From an uncultured Lachnospiraceae bacterium (lineage in GTDB: Bacteria; Bacillota; Clostridia; Lachnospirales; Lachnospiraceae), in NCBI GenBank assembly GCA_910576535.1, contig CAJTKK010000007.1, positions 81,151 to 145,150 of the forward strand: a stretch of DNA of 64,000 nucleotides. Direction: 5' to 3'. A program made the translations under genes and the position numbers. Under the pieces are notes generated by a model. That model did not search any database. It saw only the letters and a program-made list of their open reading frames with translations, and was not told the origin of the DNA. Every line of letters starts with the position of its first letter. The stretch's first letter is position 1. This document shows positions 26,832-35,585 of this stretch, piece by piece.

Positions 26832-28412
26832 ATGGAAGATACAATGAGAAAAAAGCGGCATGAAGGACAAGAAACTTTTCTGGGGAAAGCAAGAGCCTGG
26901 ACAGCGGGTTTATACTTGATACTTATGCTTGGCTTATATCCTTTGTTCCAGGTGAACGGATATTTGGATCTGGTATATAAAAAATGGGCAATGTTTTTAT
27001 GCGCTACAGCCGTTGCAGTAGCGGTGAGTTTCATATGTTATCTGCTTGAGCGGGCAGCGCGGATCAAGCATAAGAGGAAAGCGGTATGGCTTCCTGTGGA
27101 CTGGTTTGTGGCGGGGTATTTTGTTTGCGCAGTGATTTCATATGTTGGCGCGGCGGACAAGGGATCGGCATTGTGGGGAGTGGATACATGGTATACGGGC
27201 TTTGCGGCGCAAGCGCTGTTTGCCGGAATTTATTTTATGATTTCCACAGGGTATGTACGGGTGCCTTTTCTGGACATTCTGGGGGCAGCGGCGGGTACGG
27301 CGGTAGCTGCAATGATTCTTTTGCAGCGTTTTGGCGTGGATGTATTCCATTTTTACCGCGGATTTGGGGAGGATGTGAAATTAAACTTTGTAGCCACGCT
27401 TGGCCAGGTAACATGGACTTCCAGTTATATAAGTATTTTGCTGATAGCCGGTATAGGGTTCTATTTTGCCGGATCGTGCGGGAAAAGGAGAATTTTATGG
27501 GGGATATGCATTGGTATCGGGTTTGCGGCTGAGATTGTATTAAACTGTGACAGCGGGATAATTGCTTTGGCTGTTGCATTTCTGATCATGATATGGCTGG
27601 CGGTGGGAGACCGTGAGAGGACAATGCGTCTAATGGAAATCTGGATGATTGCGCTGTTTTCGGCGGCAGTGACCGGCCTGGGAGAGCGGGTGTTTCAGGA
27701 ACAGATGGTACCGATAGATGCTGTTTATCTGAAGGCAGCCCAAAGCATGGCCTTGTATCCGGTTTTGGCGGTTACTGCTTTCCTGTATTGGCTGGTGAAA
27801 ACGGATAAAATACATATAGGAGGGAAAAGAAGGGGAGTTTTGCTGGCCAGGGGATGCTATTTTGCCGCGATAGGGCTTGGGGTATTGGCGGTTGTTTTGC
27901 TGTTTATTTTGCACGGAAAAGGATATTTTAACGGTTCCCCGACAGAGAATTATTTCCGGTTTACGGTATGGTGGGGGAACAGCCGGGGATTTATATGGCA
28001 GACGGGGGCTGCCGTATTCGGGGATTTTGGCTTATGGAGGAAACTATTTGGCTGCGGGCCGGACGGTTTTACCCCTTATGCTTATCATCTGATGGGAGAT
28101 GCCATTAATGAGTTCTGGCATAACCAGATTGTGCCGAATGTGCATAATGAGTGGTTTAATGCGGTGATTAATTACGGGATGATAGGAGGAGCCGCTTATT
28201 TGGGCATTTTCATTTCTTCTGCCTGGGAATGTATGAAACGGGCATGGGGAATGGAGAGGGAGGAACAGGCCGTTGTATTTGGCTGCGGGCTGGCAGCCGC
28301 AGGCTACATCGCCCATAATGTGCTTTGCTACCAGCAGATTATCGGAACGCCCCTTATATTTATTTTAACTGGAATTGGTGTGGCGAAGATACGGCGCTTT
28401 TGCCGGGAGTAA
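26832..28412 (+). CDS. O-antigen ligase/polymerase-like membrane protein
   Basis: A 526-residue polytopic membrane protein with about 11-12 hydrophobic segments and a large extracytoplasmic loop near residues 360-450. The loop carries RFTVWWGNSRGFIWQTG, FGCGPDGFTPYAYH and PNVHNEWFNAVINYGMIG, resembling the Wzy_C/WaaL family. Members join or polymerise glycans on lipid carriers outside the membrane. ATG follows CAGGAGTAAAA. The 18-base gap to murF makes co-transcription with cell-wall precursor genes likely. The actual polymer (teichoic-acid-like, capsular or other) is not known. A bidirectional terminator follows. Confidence 0.82.
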   Translation: MEDTMRKKRHEGQETFLGKARAWTAGLYLILMLGLYPLFQVNGYLDLVYKKWAMFLCATAVAVAVSFICYLLERAARIKHKRKAVWLPVDWFVAGYFVCAVISYVGAADKGSALWGVDTWYTGFAAQALFAGIYFMISTGYVRVPFLDILGAAAGTAVAAMILLQRFGVDVFHFYRGFGEDVKLNFVATLGQVTWTSSYISILLIAGIGFYFAGSCGKRRILWGICIGIGFAAEIVLNCDSGIIALAVAFLIMIWLAVGDRERTMRLMEIWMIALFSAAVTGLGERVFQEQMVPIDAVYLKAAQSMALYPVLAVTAFLYWLVKTDKIHIGGKRRGVLLARGCYFAAIGLGVLAVVLLFILHGKGYFNGSPTENYFRFTVWWGNSRGFIWQTGAAVFGDFGLWRKLFGCGPDGFTPYAYHLMGDAINEFWHNQIVPNVHNEWFNAVINYGMIGGAAYLGIFISSAWECMKRAWGMEREEQAVVFGCGLAAAGYIAHNVLCYQQIIGTPLIFILTGIGVAKIRRFCRE

Positions 28413-28465
28413 GATCGTTTAATTTATAGTCGCTGTTTAACATGGGGAGAGGAAGCTGAAAGAAT

Positions 28466-28525
28466 AAAAATGGAACGGTTATTCCGGCAGATGATTGGAC
28501 TGTTAGAATGACGGTTCCATTTTTT
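28466..28525. terminator. Bidirectional terminator between the ligase-like gene and GntR
   Basis: AAAAATGGAAC at 28466-28476 pairs with GTTCCATTTTT at 28515-28525, extended inward by GTTATTC / GAATGAC with one G-U pair. T tracts occur on both strands, suiting the convergent genes. Confidence 0.75.
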
Positions 28526-28526
28526 A

Positions 28527-29243
28527 TCAAGAAATTCCCGCTGCATTTTTCAGGTCAATTTCCGTAACCAGATTGACGCGCGTACCGACACAGATGGAAA
28601 GGCAGACGCCGATTGTCTGGTTCCGGTAATGGACAAAGTTGCTGATCAATAACAGCGTATCGGGGCGGTTCAGTTTTAGAAGCGCAAGGATGGGGGCTTC
28701 AATATATCCGGCATCTATCACACGGATAGACTGGGTAACGGTCAAATCTTCCGGTATTGTATCCATTTCAAAAAGGTAGGGAATGAAAGCCAAAGATAAA
28801 GGTTCCTGGAACGTATAAGTGATGCTGATGGGAATATCCCCTACATACTCCAGGTGTTTCCGGGTATTGCTTTTTTCCATTTTAATAGGGCCAAGTATAT
28901 TATTGACAATATTCTGGATCCGTTCCGGGGTCATGCTGACAGGGACGACCCGGTATCCCGACAATATCAGGCGGTTATCTTTATAGGGAAAGCAGTAATA
29001 AAGCAGTTCCCGGTCTATTTTCGGCGGGCAGATATAATACCCGCTGTTTTTTCTGTTTTCAATTATGCCATCGCTGACTAGCAGTTCTAGCCCATGGCGG
29101 AGCGTACCCCGTGTAATGTTAAGCTCTGCGGCAAAGGTTCTTTCCGCAGGAAGTTTATCGCCTGGATGGAGATGGTTGACTGCGATATATTCTCTTATAT
29201 ATTCCTCCACTTCCAGGCTAAGCTGGTTAAAAACTTTTGGCAT
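28527..29243 (-). CDS. GntR-family regulator with UTRA-like domain (first)
   Basis: 238 residues: an N-terminal winged helix-turn-helix (about 8-75, with HPGDKLPAERTFAAELNITRGTLRHGLELL) and a C-terminal UTRA-like effector domain (about 100-235). ATG follows AAAGGGGG. It is on the opposite strand from the PTS operon and immediately downstream of the second GntR gene, so the two are probably co-transcribed and both may sense sugar phosphates of the PTS pathway. The effector pocket is not assignable from sequence. Confidence 0.85.
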   Translation of the reverse strand: MPKVFNQLSLEVEEYIREYIAVNHLHPGDKLPAERTFAAELNITRGTLRHGLELLVSDGIIENRKNSGYYICPPKIDRELLYYCFPYKDNRLILSGYRVVPVSMTPERIQNIVNNILGPIKMEKSNTRKHLEYVGDIPISITYTFQEPLSLAFIPYLFEMDTIPEDLTVTQSIRVIDAGYIEAPILALLKLNRPDTLLLISNFVHYRNQTIGVCLSICVGTRVNLVTEIDLKNAAGIS

Positions 29244-29257
29244 GGCAAATTCCCCCT

Positions 29258-30007
29258 TTATGTAATGAGCTGGGAAGTCAGGTTAAAGATTCCGTTTTTA
29301 ATGATCCCGTCGGTATAATATTTGGAGAACGCCGGGGCGACAATGACTTCCGTGTATTCTGCAACTTGCTGTGCTTTTGTATAAGAAGTTATTTTAATAT
29401 TGATAATAGGAGTATTCTCTTCCCGGTTCAGCAATTTGGCATAGGCTCCATGTATTCTCGTGGAAGAAAAAATATGTTCTATATTCTGGATGGATATCCC
29501 GTTTATGGCAAACATATCGTAAAGGGAGTATACCTGAAAATCAATATTTTCGATATGCTTTATGCTGTGGTAGGGAATGGTTGTATTCTCAATAGAAATA
29601 GGAAGGTCATTGCCCAGGCGCAGACGTATGATCTGGAACATTTCCGTGTCTTCCTCCATATGAAAAATACTCGAGTATTTGAATTTTGCTTTTCTTGTCA
29701 GGGTAGTCAGAACCTTGGAAGAGGGTTTGAAACCGGCCTCTTTTAATAGTTCACTCATCCCTTTGAAATGGACTGCGGTATCGTCAATATCTGTTTTCGT
29801 TACATAAGTACCCTTTCCGTGGACGCGTTTGAGCATACTTTCTTCTATAAGAGAATCAACGGCGGAACGGATCAGGTTCCGGCTTACATGGAATTGCAGG
29901 GCAAGTTCCCGTTCCGAGGGAATCGCAGAGCCGTAAGGATAGGACTTATCCTGGATTTTTTGCCTTATCAGATTCGTAATTTCCAATGTTTTTCCTTCGA
30001 TATCCAT
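29258..30007 (-). CDS. GntR-family regulator with UTRA domain (second, FrlR-like)
   Basis: 249 residues with an N-terminal GntR helix-turn-helix (YPYGSAIPSERELALQFHVSRNLIRSAVDSL) and a C-terminal UTRA domain (about 85-245). The recognised frame extends to a TTG at 30028, but the ATG at 30005-30007, preceded by AAAGGGG, is the better start. It is divergent from the deglycase-PTS operon, whose 340-base control region contains several TGGTAT half-sites. HutC/FrlR-type members of this family bind GGTAT-N-ATACC-like operators, so local control is likely. Ligand unknown; a phosphorylated Amadori compound is the natural guess. Confidence 0.88.
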   Translation of the reverse strand: MDIEGKTLEITNLIRQKIQDKSYPYGSAIPSERELALQFHVSRNLIRSAVDSLIEESMLKRVHGKGTYVTKTDIDDTAVHFKGMSELLKEAGFKPSSKVLTTLTRKAKFKYSSIFHMEEDTEMFQIIRLRLGNDLPISIENTTIPYHSIKHIENIDFQVYSLYDMFAINGISIQNIEHIFSSTRIHGAYAKLLNREENTPIINIKITSYTKAQQVAEYTEVIVAPAFSKYYTDGIIKNGIFNLTSQLIT

Positions 30008-30123
30008 GGAATACCCCTTTCTTGCCAATGTATTCCCGCATACAGCCTAGAAAGGCCGATGCTGGGGACACCGGTCACAAAATATTATAGCAGAAGAAAA
30101 AAGGAAAGAAAAGCATTAAAAAG

Positions 30124-30236
30124 TGGTATCGCAAAAACATAATAAAAATCAATAATGGTTATTTTAAAACAATAAAGATATTAAATTGGTATATTAAAAA
30201 CAAAAAGAGATTGACAAAAGAAATGGTATGTGGTAT
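30124..30236 (+). promoter_or_regulatory. Cluster of TGGTAT half-sites, candidate GntR operators
   Basis: TGGTAT occurs at 30124-30129, 30187-30192, 30224-30229 and 30231-30236 in an otherwise AT-rich divergent region. The last two flank the spacer and -10 of the putative operon promoter. GGTAT half-sites are known for GntR/HutC-type regulators. Confidence 0.5.
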
Positions 30237-30244
30237 TTTATAAT
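30211..30244 (+). promoter_or_regulatory. Promoter of the deglycase-PTS operon
   Basis: Perfect TTGACA at 30211-30216. TATTTT at 30234-30239 gives a 17-base spacer; an alternative TATAAT at 30239-30244 is too far for the same -35 box. About 105 bases of leader precede the coding start. Confidence 0.6.
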
Positions 30245-30349
30245 TACAAGGTGGTTGGAACAATGGTACATAAAAACTATCTTATGCGCGCAAAATGGGA
30301 ACGGAAAATGATAATGAAAAATTTTGATTGATTGTGGGAGGAAAAGCAG

Positions 30350-31363
30350 ATGTATGGATTTGAAAACGAAACTTTTTTAAACGTGCTTCACGGAGCAGTG
30401 GCTAATATTGAAGTGATTGAAAAAGCGCTTGACCAGGCAGCGGAAAGAGGATATGAAAATGTGTTTCTGATCGGCACCGGCGGGACTTACTCCATGCTCA
30501 GTCCGCTTTCTTATATGTTAAAGACGAACAGTACCATAGAGTGGTATTATGATATTGCGGCGGAGTTTGTGAAGGCAAGACCGAAAAAACTGACGGAAAA
30601 ATCCTTGATGATCACCGCTTCCTTATCGGGGGATACGAAAGAAACGGTGGCGGCGGCGGAATATGCGGTCAGCGCCGGCGCGCAGGTGATTGCTTTCGTA
30701 GGAAGCGAAGACAGCCCGCTGGGAAAAGCAGCGACTTATCCGATTGCAAATGCGGCATCGAACGACAATCTGGTGGAAGAGATCCATATACAGTTATTTG
30801 CTCTGGGCGCTATGCTGATGAAGCGGAACGGGGATTTTGAAGAGTGCGATAGATTTCTGGAAAACCTGAAGAGGATGCCGGAGGTTCTTCTGAAAGTAAG
30901 GGAACAGAACGATGAGCGGGCGCTGGCCTTTGCGGAAAAGCATAAAGACACGAAGTTCCATATGTTCGTAGGAGCGGGCAATACGTGGGGCGAGACTTAT
31001 TGTTTTGCTATGTGCGTGCTGGAGGAAATGCAGTGGATTGCTACGAAATCAATCCATGCGGCGGAGTTTTTCCATGGGACAGTGGAAATGACGGAAAAGG
31101 ATATGAGTTTTGTGCTGGTCAAAGGGGAAGATGAAACAAGACCCCTTGTGGACAGGGTAGAAAATTTCGTGAAACAGCATTCGGAATGCGTAGAAGTGTT
31201 TGACACAAAAGATTACGCGCTGGAAGGCATTGACGAAGACATGAGGAAATTTGTTGCGCCGATGGTGACATCCACCCAGTTAGAGAGGGTAAGCGCCCAT
31301 TTCGAGCATGTCAGAAACCACAGTCTGGACATCAGGAGATATTATAGGACAGTGGAATATTAA
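30350..31363 (+). CDS. SIS-domain sugar isomerase, FrlB/GfrF-like deglycase
   Basis: About 337 residues with two SIS domains (about 25-160 and 190-320), as in GlmS-C and fructoselysine-6-phosphate deglycase FrlB. Motifs are LIGTGGTYSM, TASLSGDTKETV and the C-terminal RRYYRTVEY, close to the RRYYGGLVEY ending I recall for FrlB. No glutaminase domain is present, which fits a deglycase. Predicted role: split a phosphorylated glycated amine or amino acid to a hexose 6-phosphate and the free amine. The ATG at 30350 follows GGGAGGAAAAG. It heads the operon with the mannose-family PTS. A sugar-phosphate isomerase acting on an aminosugar is the alternative. Confidence 0.82.
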   Translation: MYGFENETFLNVLHGAVANIEVIEKALDQAAERGYENVFLIGTGGTYSMLSPLSYMLKTNSTIEWYYDIAAEFVKARPKKLTEKSLMITASLSGDTKETVAAAEYAVSAGAQVIAFVGSEDSPLGKAATYPIANAASNDNLVEEIHIQLFALGAMLMKRNGDFEECDRFLENLKRMPEVLLKVREQNDERALAFAEKHKDTKFHMFVGAGNTWGETYCFAMCVLEEMQWIATKSIHAAEFFHGTVEMTEKDMSFVLVKGEDETRPLVDRVENFVKQHSECVEVFDTKDYALEGIDEDMRKFVAPMVTSTQLERVSAHFEHVRNHSLDIRRYYRTVEY

Positions 31364-31383
31364 AACAGGACGGGGGTATTGGG

Positions 31384-31812
31384 ATGAGAAGGCTGCTGGC
31401 GGCGACCCATGGGAGGTTTGCGGAAGGAATCGGGGAAACCCTGAGATTAATTCTCGGGGCTTCCCAGCCATTGGAACTATTGAATGCGTATACGGTACCG
31501 GATTTTGATATGGCAAAAACAGCAAAAGAATACGTCTCCGCTCTTGGGGAAGGGGACGAACTGATTGTGGCTACAGATGTGTTCGGAGGAAGCGTAGCGA
31601 ATGCTTTTGCGGAATATACAGCCAGCGGGCGGGTGCATGTTGTGACGGGATTAAACCTTCCGCTGCTGATCCTATTGGTATCCATGCTGGATTCGGAAGA
31701 TCCTACGGAAGAGATGATAGAAAATGCCATAGAGGAAGCAAAGGAAGGCATCGTTTACGTGAACAGGGTCATAGAGGAAACAATGCGGGAAGAAGAGGAG
31801 GATGATTTCTGA
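31384..31812 (+). CDS. PTS mannose-family IIA component
   Basis: 142-residue cytoplasmic phosphocarrier of the mannose/fructose/sorbose class. The phosphorylated histidine is His9 in LLAATHGRFAEG, and the ATDVFGGSVANAF segment is typical. It receives phosphate from HPr and passes it to IIB. It is encoded separately from IIB and overlaps the IIB start by one base. Confidence 0.93.
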   Translation: MRRLLAATHGRFAEGIGETLRLILGASQPLELLNAYTVPDFDMAKTAKEYVSALGEGDELIVATDVFGGSVANAFAEYTASGRVHVVTGLNLPLLILLVSMLDSEDPTEEMIENAIEEAKEGIVYVNRVIEETMREEEEDDF

Positions 31813-32282
31813 TGATTAAAATGTTGAGGCTGGATGAAAGACTGATTCATGGGCAGGTTGCATTTGCATGGACGAATTCCCTGGGGGCGGACTGTATTTT
31901 TGTCATTAACGATGATGTGGCGGAAAATAAACTCCGTATGACATCCTTGAAGCTGGCGGCGCCGGGGGGAGTGAAGTTTGTGGCGAAATCGGTGGATGCG
32001 GCCATAGAGCTTTTGAATGGAAACAAGACGGATAAATATAAATTATTTCTGATCGTAGATAATACGGCGGACGCTTTGCGTCTGGTCAAAGAAGTAAAAG
32101 GCGTGAACCACGTGAATTTGGGAAATATGAAAGTAAAAGAGGGGACAAGGGCGTTGACTCCGTCTATAGCCGTTACGGAAACAGATATGGAAAATATCAG
32201 GGAAATGCTTGCCGAAGGGGCGGAAGTGGAGTGCAGGGCGGTGCCTACCGATAAAAAGATAATGGTGGAAACGCTGATTTAG
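31812..32282 (+). CDS. PTS mannose-family IIB component
   Basis: 156-residue phosphocarrier with the phosphorylated His13 in LDERLIHGQVAFAW, the typical IIB signature. It transfers phosphate to the incoming sugar at the IIC/IID membrane pair. The ATG overlaps the IIA stop codon (TGATG), implying translational coupling, with the GAGGAGGA ribosome binding site lying inside the IIA gene. Confidence 0.93.
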   Translation: MIKMLRLDERLIHGQVAFAWTNSLGADCIFVINDDVAENKLRMTSLKLAAPGGVKFVAKSVDAAIELLNGNKTDKYKLFLIVDNTADALRLVKEVKGVNHVNLGNMKVKEGTRALTPSIAVTETDMENIREMLAEGAEVECRAVPTDKKIMVETLI

Positions 32283-32300
32283 GGAGAGAGGAGAACGGTT

Positions 32301-33053
32301 ATGATAATTACAGCATTATTAGTAGCAATCGTGGCCTTTCTGGCATCCATCGACGAGCAGACGTTCGGCGCGTCGATGATGTCGAGGCCGTTATTTACAG
32401 GTCCTATCGTGGGATTGATTATGGGGGATATGACGACAGGGATTCTTATGGGAGCTTCCCTGGAAGCGATGTTTATGGGATCAATTATGGTAGGGAGCGC
32501 GGTGCCGCCGGAAGTGTATGCGTCCAGCGTGTTAAGCATCGCCGTGGCAATCCAGTCGGGTGCGGAAGTTGGTACCGCAGTGGCTCTTGCCCTTCCTTTG
32601 TCCATATTCCTGCAGATGTGGAGGAACTTCTGTTATGCGATTCCCGGGAGCTGGGCAGGAAAACAGATCCAGAAAGCGGTGGAGGAAAGAAATCTGAAAA
32701 AAGCGGATTTTCTTCATTTGACAGTAGTGCCGCTGTCCATAGGCATTCCTTCAGCGCTGCTTGTATTTGTTGCCATCGCATTTGGCGCTGATTCCATTAA
32801 CGCCATTTTAAATATGATCCCCGAAGTAGTAATGAACGGATTTAATGTGGCTGCCGGCGTGCTATCCTGCGTAGGGCTTGCCCTGCTGATCAAAATGATG
32901 TCCAATCATAAGGTGCTTCCCTACCTGTTTCTCGGTTTTGTGGCAGTCATCTATCTGCATATGGATGTAATCGGGGTGGCGGTTGTCGGGTTCTGCATTG
33001 CAATGATCGCGGTAAACAATATGAAATTTGAAGATGCGGAGGAGGATTTCTGA
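32301..33053 (+). CDS. PTS mannose-family IIC component
   Basis: 250-residue membrane component, with about seven hydrophobic segments and the typical DEQTFGASMMSRPLFTGPIVGLIMGD N-terminal region. It forms the sugar pathway together with IID. ATG follows GGAGAGAGGAGAA. Substrate preference cannot be read from sequence; in Salmonella a related four-subunit system (GfrABCD) imports glucoselysine. Confidence 0.93.
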   Translation: MIITALLVAIVAFLASIDEQTFGASMMSRPLFTGPIVGLIMGDMTTGILMGASLEAMFMGSIMVGSAVPPEVYASSVLSIAVAIQSGAEVGTAVALALPLSIFLQMWRNFCYAIPGSWAGKQIQKAVEERNLKKADFLHLTVVPLSIGIPSALLVFVAIAFGADSINAILNMIPEVVMNGFNVAAGVLSCVGLALLIKMMSNHKVLPYLFLGFVAVIYLHMDVIGVAVVGFCIAMIAVNNMKFEDAEEDF

Positions 33054-33895
33054 TGATGGAAAATAAGATGCAAACGGCAGATAAAAAGAAGAAAGAAGGG
33101 ATTATGACCGCGAAAGAGTACCGGAGCATATTCTGGAGATCTTTTACGATACAGTCTTCCTGGTCCTTTGATAAAATGATGGCCTACGGCTATATGTATG
33201 CCCTTGAAAAACCGTTAAGGAAAATTTATCCGGATGATGATGATTTTTATGCCGCATTGAGGCGCCACACGGAGACATTCAACATTACCCCGCACGTATC
33301 GCCTTTTCTTATGACATTGGGCGTAGCGATGGAGGAAGAGAATGCCAAAGCAGAAAGCTTTGATACGGATTCCATCAATAACGTAAAAGTCGGGCTGATG
33401 GGGCCGCTCTCGGGAATCGGCGATTCCTTTTTCTGGGGGACGTTCCGCGTTATAGCTGCGGGCATCGGTATCGGGCTGGCACAGCAAGGGAATATATTGG
33501 GAGCTATTATTTATTTCCTGCTTTATACTGCCATACATTTTATTACGAAAATCATAGCGGGAAAATACGGCTATAAATTGGGGGTTTCTTTCCTGGAAAA
33601 TGCGTCCGAGAACCATATGATGGAAAAACTGTCTTATGGAGCTTCCATTCTGGGTATGACTGTAATCGGGGCGATGATTGCCACGATGGTATCGTTACAG
33701 ACTACCCTAAGTTTTACTTTGTCCGGCGCGGAAACAACGCTTCAGTCGATTTTCGACCAGATTTTTCCCGGATTGCTGCCATTGGCAGCCACCTTCCTCT
33801 GCGTATGGCTCTATCAGAAGAATGTAAAAACGATTTATATTATCCTTGGTATTTTTGCTTTATGCATTTTGGGGTGCAGCATTGGGATCCTTTAA
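33053..33895 (+). CDS. PTS mannose-family IID component
   Basis: 280-residue membrane component with the family features RSFTIQSSWSFDKMMAYGYMYAL and GPLSGIGDSFFWGTFR, and C-terminal hydrophobic segments. The ATG overlaps the IIC stop (TGATG). It completes a full IIA-IIB-IIC-IID set in one operon. Its 3' end overlaps the start of the HAD gene. Confidence 0.93.
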   Translation: MMENKMQTADKKKKEGIMTAKEYRSIFWRSFTIQSSWSFDKMMAYGYMYALEKPLRKIYPDDDDFYAALRRHTETFNITPHVSPFLMTLGVAMEEENAKAESFDTDSINNVKVGLMGPLSGIGDSFFWGTFRVIAAGIGIGLAQQGNILGAIIYFLLYTAIHFITKIIAGKYGYKLGVSFLENASENHMMEKLSYGASILGMTVIGAMIATMVSLQTTLSFTLSGAETTLQSIFDQIFPGLLPLAATFLCVWLYQKNVKTIYIILGIFALCILGCSIGIL

Positions 33896-34523
33896 GAGGC
33901 TGGCCGTATTCGATGTAGACGGGACGCTGAACCGGACGGAAGAATACGCAGTGCCGGCATATAGAAAGATTTTGGGCGAAATGAATGCGGAGGGCTTTAC
34001 GGACGAAATGCTCCGGGACAGGATCGGCGCCGTATTTGCGGACGATATCCGGTTTTTCTTTGGCAGCCGGGCGGAAGAAAAAAGAGAAGAGTTTGAACGC
34101 CTGATTGGGAAATACTGGATGAAAGAGATGGAAGAGAAAGCAAGAACATTTCCGCATACGGAAGAAACGCTGCGGGAATTGAAGGCAAAGGGATACACTC
34201 TTGCTGTTTGTTCCAACGCGGGGAGCGGAGAAATCGCCCTGGCTCTCCATGCATTACAGATCAAGGACTATTTCAGCTATATACAGGGAATTACGGAGGA
34301 AGGAACCAAGTCCCGCAGCCTTAGCCGGCTTCTTGAGGAAATAAAGCCGGAATGGGCGGTCATGGTAGGCGACAGGTTTTATGACAAAGAGGCGGCAAGA
34401 GATAACGGAATCCCTTTTATTGCCTGCTTGTACGGATATGGGAAGGAGGGTGAATTTTCGGAAGAGGACTTATCCATAACGGAGATCCGCCAGTTGCCTT
34501 TCGTATTAGAAAAAATGAAATAA
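33882..34523 (+). CDS. HAD-superfamily phosphatase, TTG start overlapping IID
   Basis: About 213 residues of the HAD hydrolase superfamily, phosphoglycolate-phosphatase-like. Motif I is FDVDGTLN near residue 10, a cap domain follows, motif II is CSNAGSG near 110, and motif IV is MVGDRFYDKEAARDNGI near 155. No ATG is available before motif I; the frame begins inside IID. A TTG at 33882 behind GGGGTG gives a product starting MGSFKRLAVFDVDG and a 14-base overlap, suggesting coupled translation. Predicted to dephosphorylate a sugar phosphate, perhaps to relieve its build-up. A terminator follows. Confidence 0.82.
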   Translation: MGSFKRLAVFDVDGTLNRTEEYAVPAYRKILGEMNAEGFTDEMLRDRIGAVFADDIRFFFGSRAEEKREEFERLIGKYWMKEMEEKARTFPHTEETLRELKAKGYTLAVCSNAGSGEIALALHALQIKDYFSYIQGITEEGTKSRSLSRLLEEIKPEWAVMVGDRFYDKEAARDNGIPFIACLYGYGKEGEFSEEDLSITEIRQLPFVLEKMK

Positions 34524-34621
34524 AGATATATAATATTTTTTTGTTGCGTAAGATCGGGAGAAGGACAAAACTTGCGGAGGATGCACGCTTTTGTTCTTAT
34601 ACAGCAGACAGGAAAGAATGT

Positions 34622-34654
34622 AAATGAGGCGGGACATTTTGTCCCGCCTCATTT
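34622..34654. terminator. Bidirectional terminator between the HAD gene and plsC
   Basis: AAATGAGGCGGGACA pairs perfectly with TGTCCCGCCTCATTT around a three-base loop. A-rich and T-rich flanks serve both convergent genes. The plsC stop codon lies about ten bases to the right. Confidence 0.85.
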
Positions 34655-34660
34655 CATAAA

Positions 34661-35422
34661 TCATTTCAAATAATAGGCTCTTTTTTTTTCCGCTTCGGAT
34701 TTATTTTTGAAGTAAGTTTCCTTAATAATATCCTGCACATGAATGCCTATAAATTTTTTCTCTTCCCTGGATAAATCTTTCATATAAATAGGGGGGCAAT
34801 ATTCCAGGATTACATGCGCTTTTTTGATTTTGGGGAGATGGTCTTCAAAAATAGCGGCAGAATTATAGATGCTCATAGGGATAATAGGGCAGCCGGATTT
34901 TTCCGCAATTTTAAAACTGCCTTCATGGAAAGGCAAGAAGGTGTCATTGACTTTATTTCTGGTTCCTTCCGGAAAAATGCAGATAGAAATGCCGGATTTT
35001 ACTTTTTCGATGCCTTCTAAAATCGTCTTCAGCCCCTGCTTTATGTCCTTGCGGTCGAGAAATAGGCAATGAAGGTTTTTCATCCAGTTGACTAAAAGGG
35101 GATAGCGGAGCATTTCTTTTTTTGCAATATAACCGGTAGGCCTGGGAACCCGGACATAAGTGAGCAAAATATCAAAATAGCTCCGGTGGTTGCCTACATA
35201 AAGTACCGCAGTGTCTGTGGGGACATTTTCTTCCCCGATTACCGTAAGGGATACTCCGGTAATATCCAGACATCTACGGAAAGCCCAATTTACAATGGCC
35301 AGGGAACTTCTGTTTTTCAAGTCCATGTTGAATTTCCCGATGATCCACTCTGCGATCAAAAGAGGGATGCTAAATACGAGAAACAAGATAACGAATGCTG
35401 CAACACAAATAAAGCGAAACAT
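34661..35422 (-). CDS. plsC: 1-acyl-sn-glycerol-3-phosphate acyltransferase
   Basis: Membrane-associated acyltransferase that converts lysophosphatidate to phosphatidate in phospholipid synthesis. 253 residues. The HX4D catalytic motif is NHRSYFD (His79, Asp84), and the FPEGTRNK motif is near residue 150. One N-terminal membrane helix (about 5-25) is visible. ATG follows AGGAAGGATAAAATTT. Single gene on the minus strand between two plus-strand operons. Confidence 0.93.
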   Translation of the reverse strand: MFRFICVAAFVILFLVFSIPLLIAEWIIGKFNMDLKNRSSLAIVNWAFRRCLDITGVSLTVIGEENVPTDTAVLYVGNHRSYFDILLTYVRVPRPTGYIAKKEMLRYPLLVNWMKNLHCLFLDRKDIKQGLKTILEGIEKVKSGISICIFPEGTRNKVNDTFLPFHEGSFKIAEKSGCPIIPMSIYNSAAIFEDHLPKIKKAHVILEYCPPIYMKDLSREEKKFIGIHVQDIIKETYFKNKSEAEKKRAYYLK

Positions 35423-35585
35423 AAATTTTATCCTTCCTGGTAATTTGTCATATCTTTTCCTATTATAACGGAGGCAGGAAGGTAAAGCAATGGGGTTTTA
35501 AACGATATTTTTGCCCATGTCCCAGCAGGCATATTTCCTGATTCCAGGAAATATAATGGAAATAAAGGGCTAAGGATTCAGTAAA

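Noticed and set aside
28527..30007. Treating the two GntR genes as one frameshifted gene
   Set aside because: Each has its own complete helix-turn-helix and effector domain plus its own ribosome binding site.
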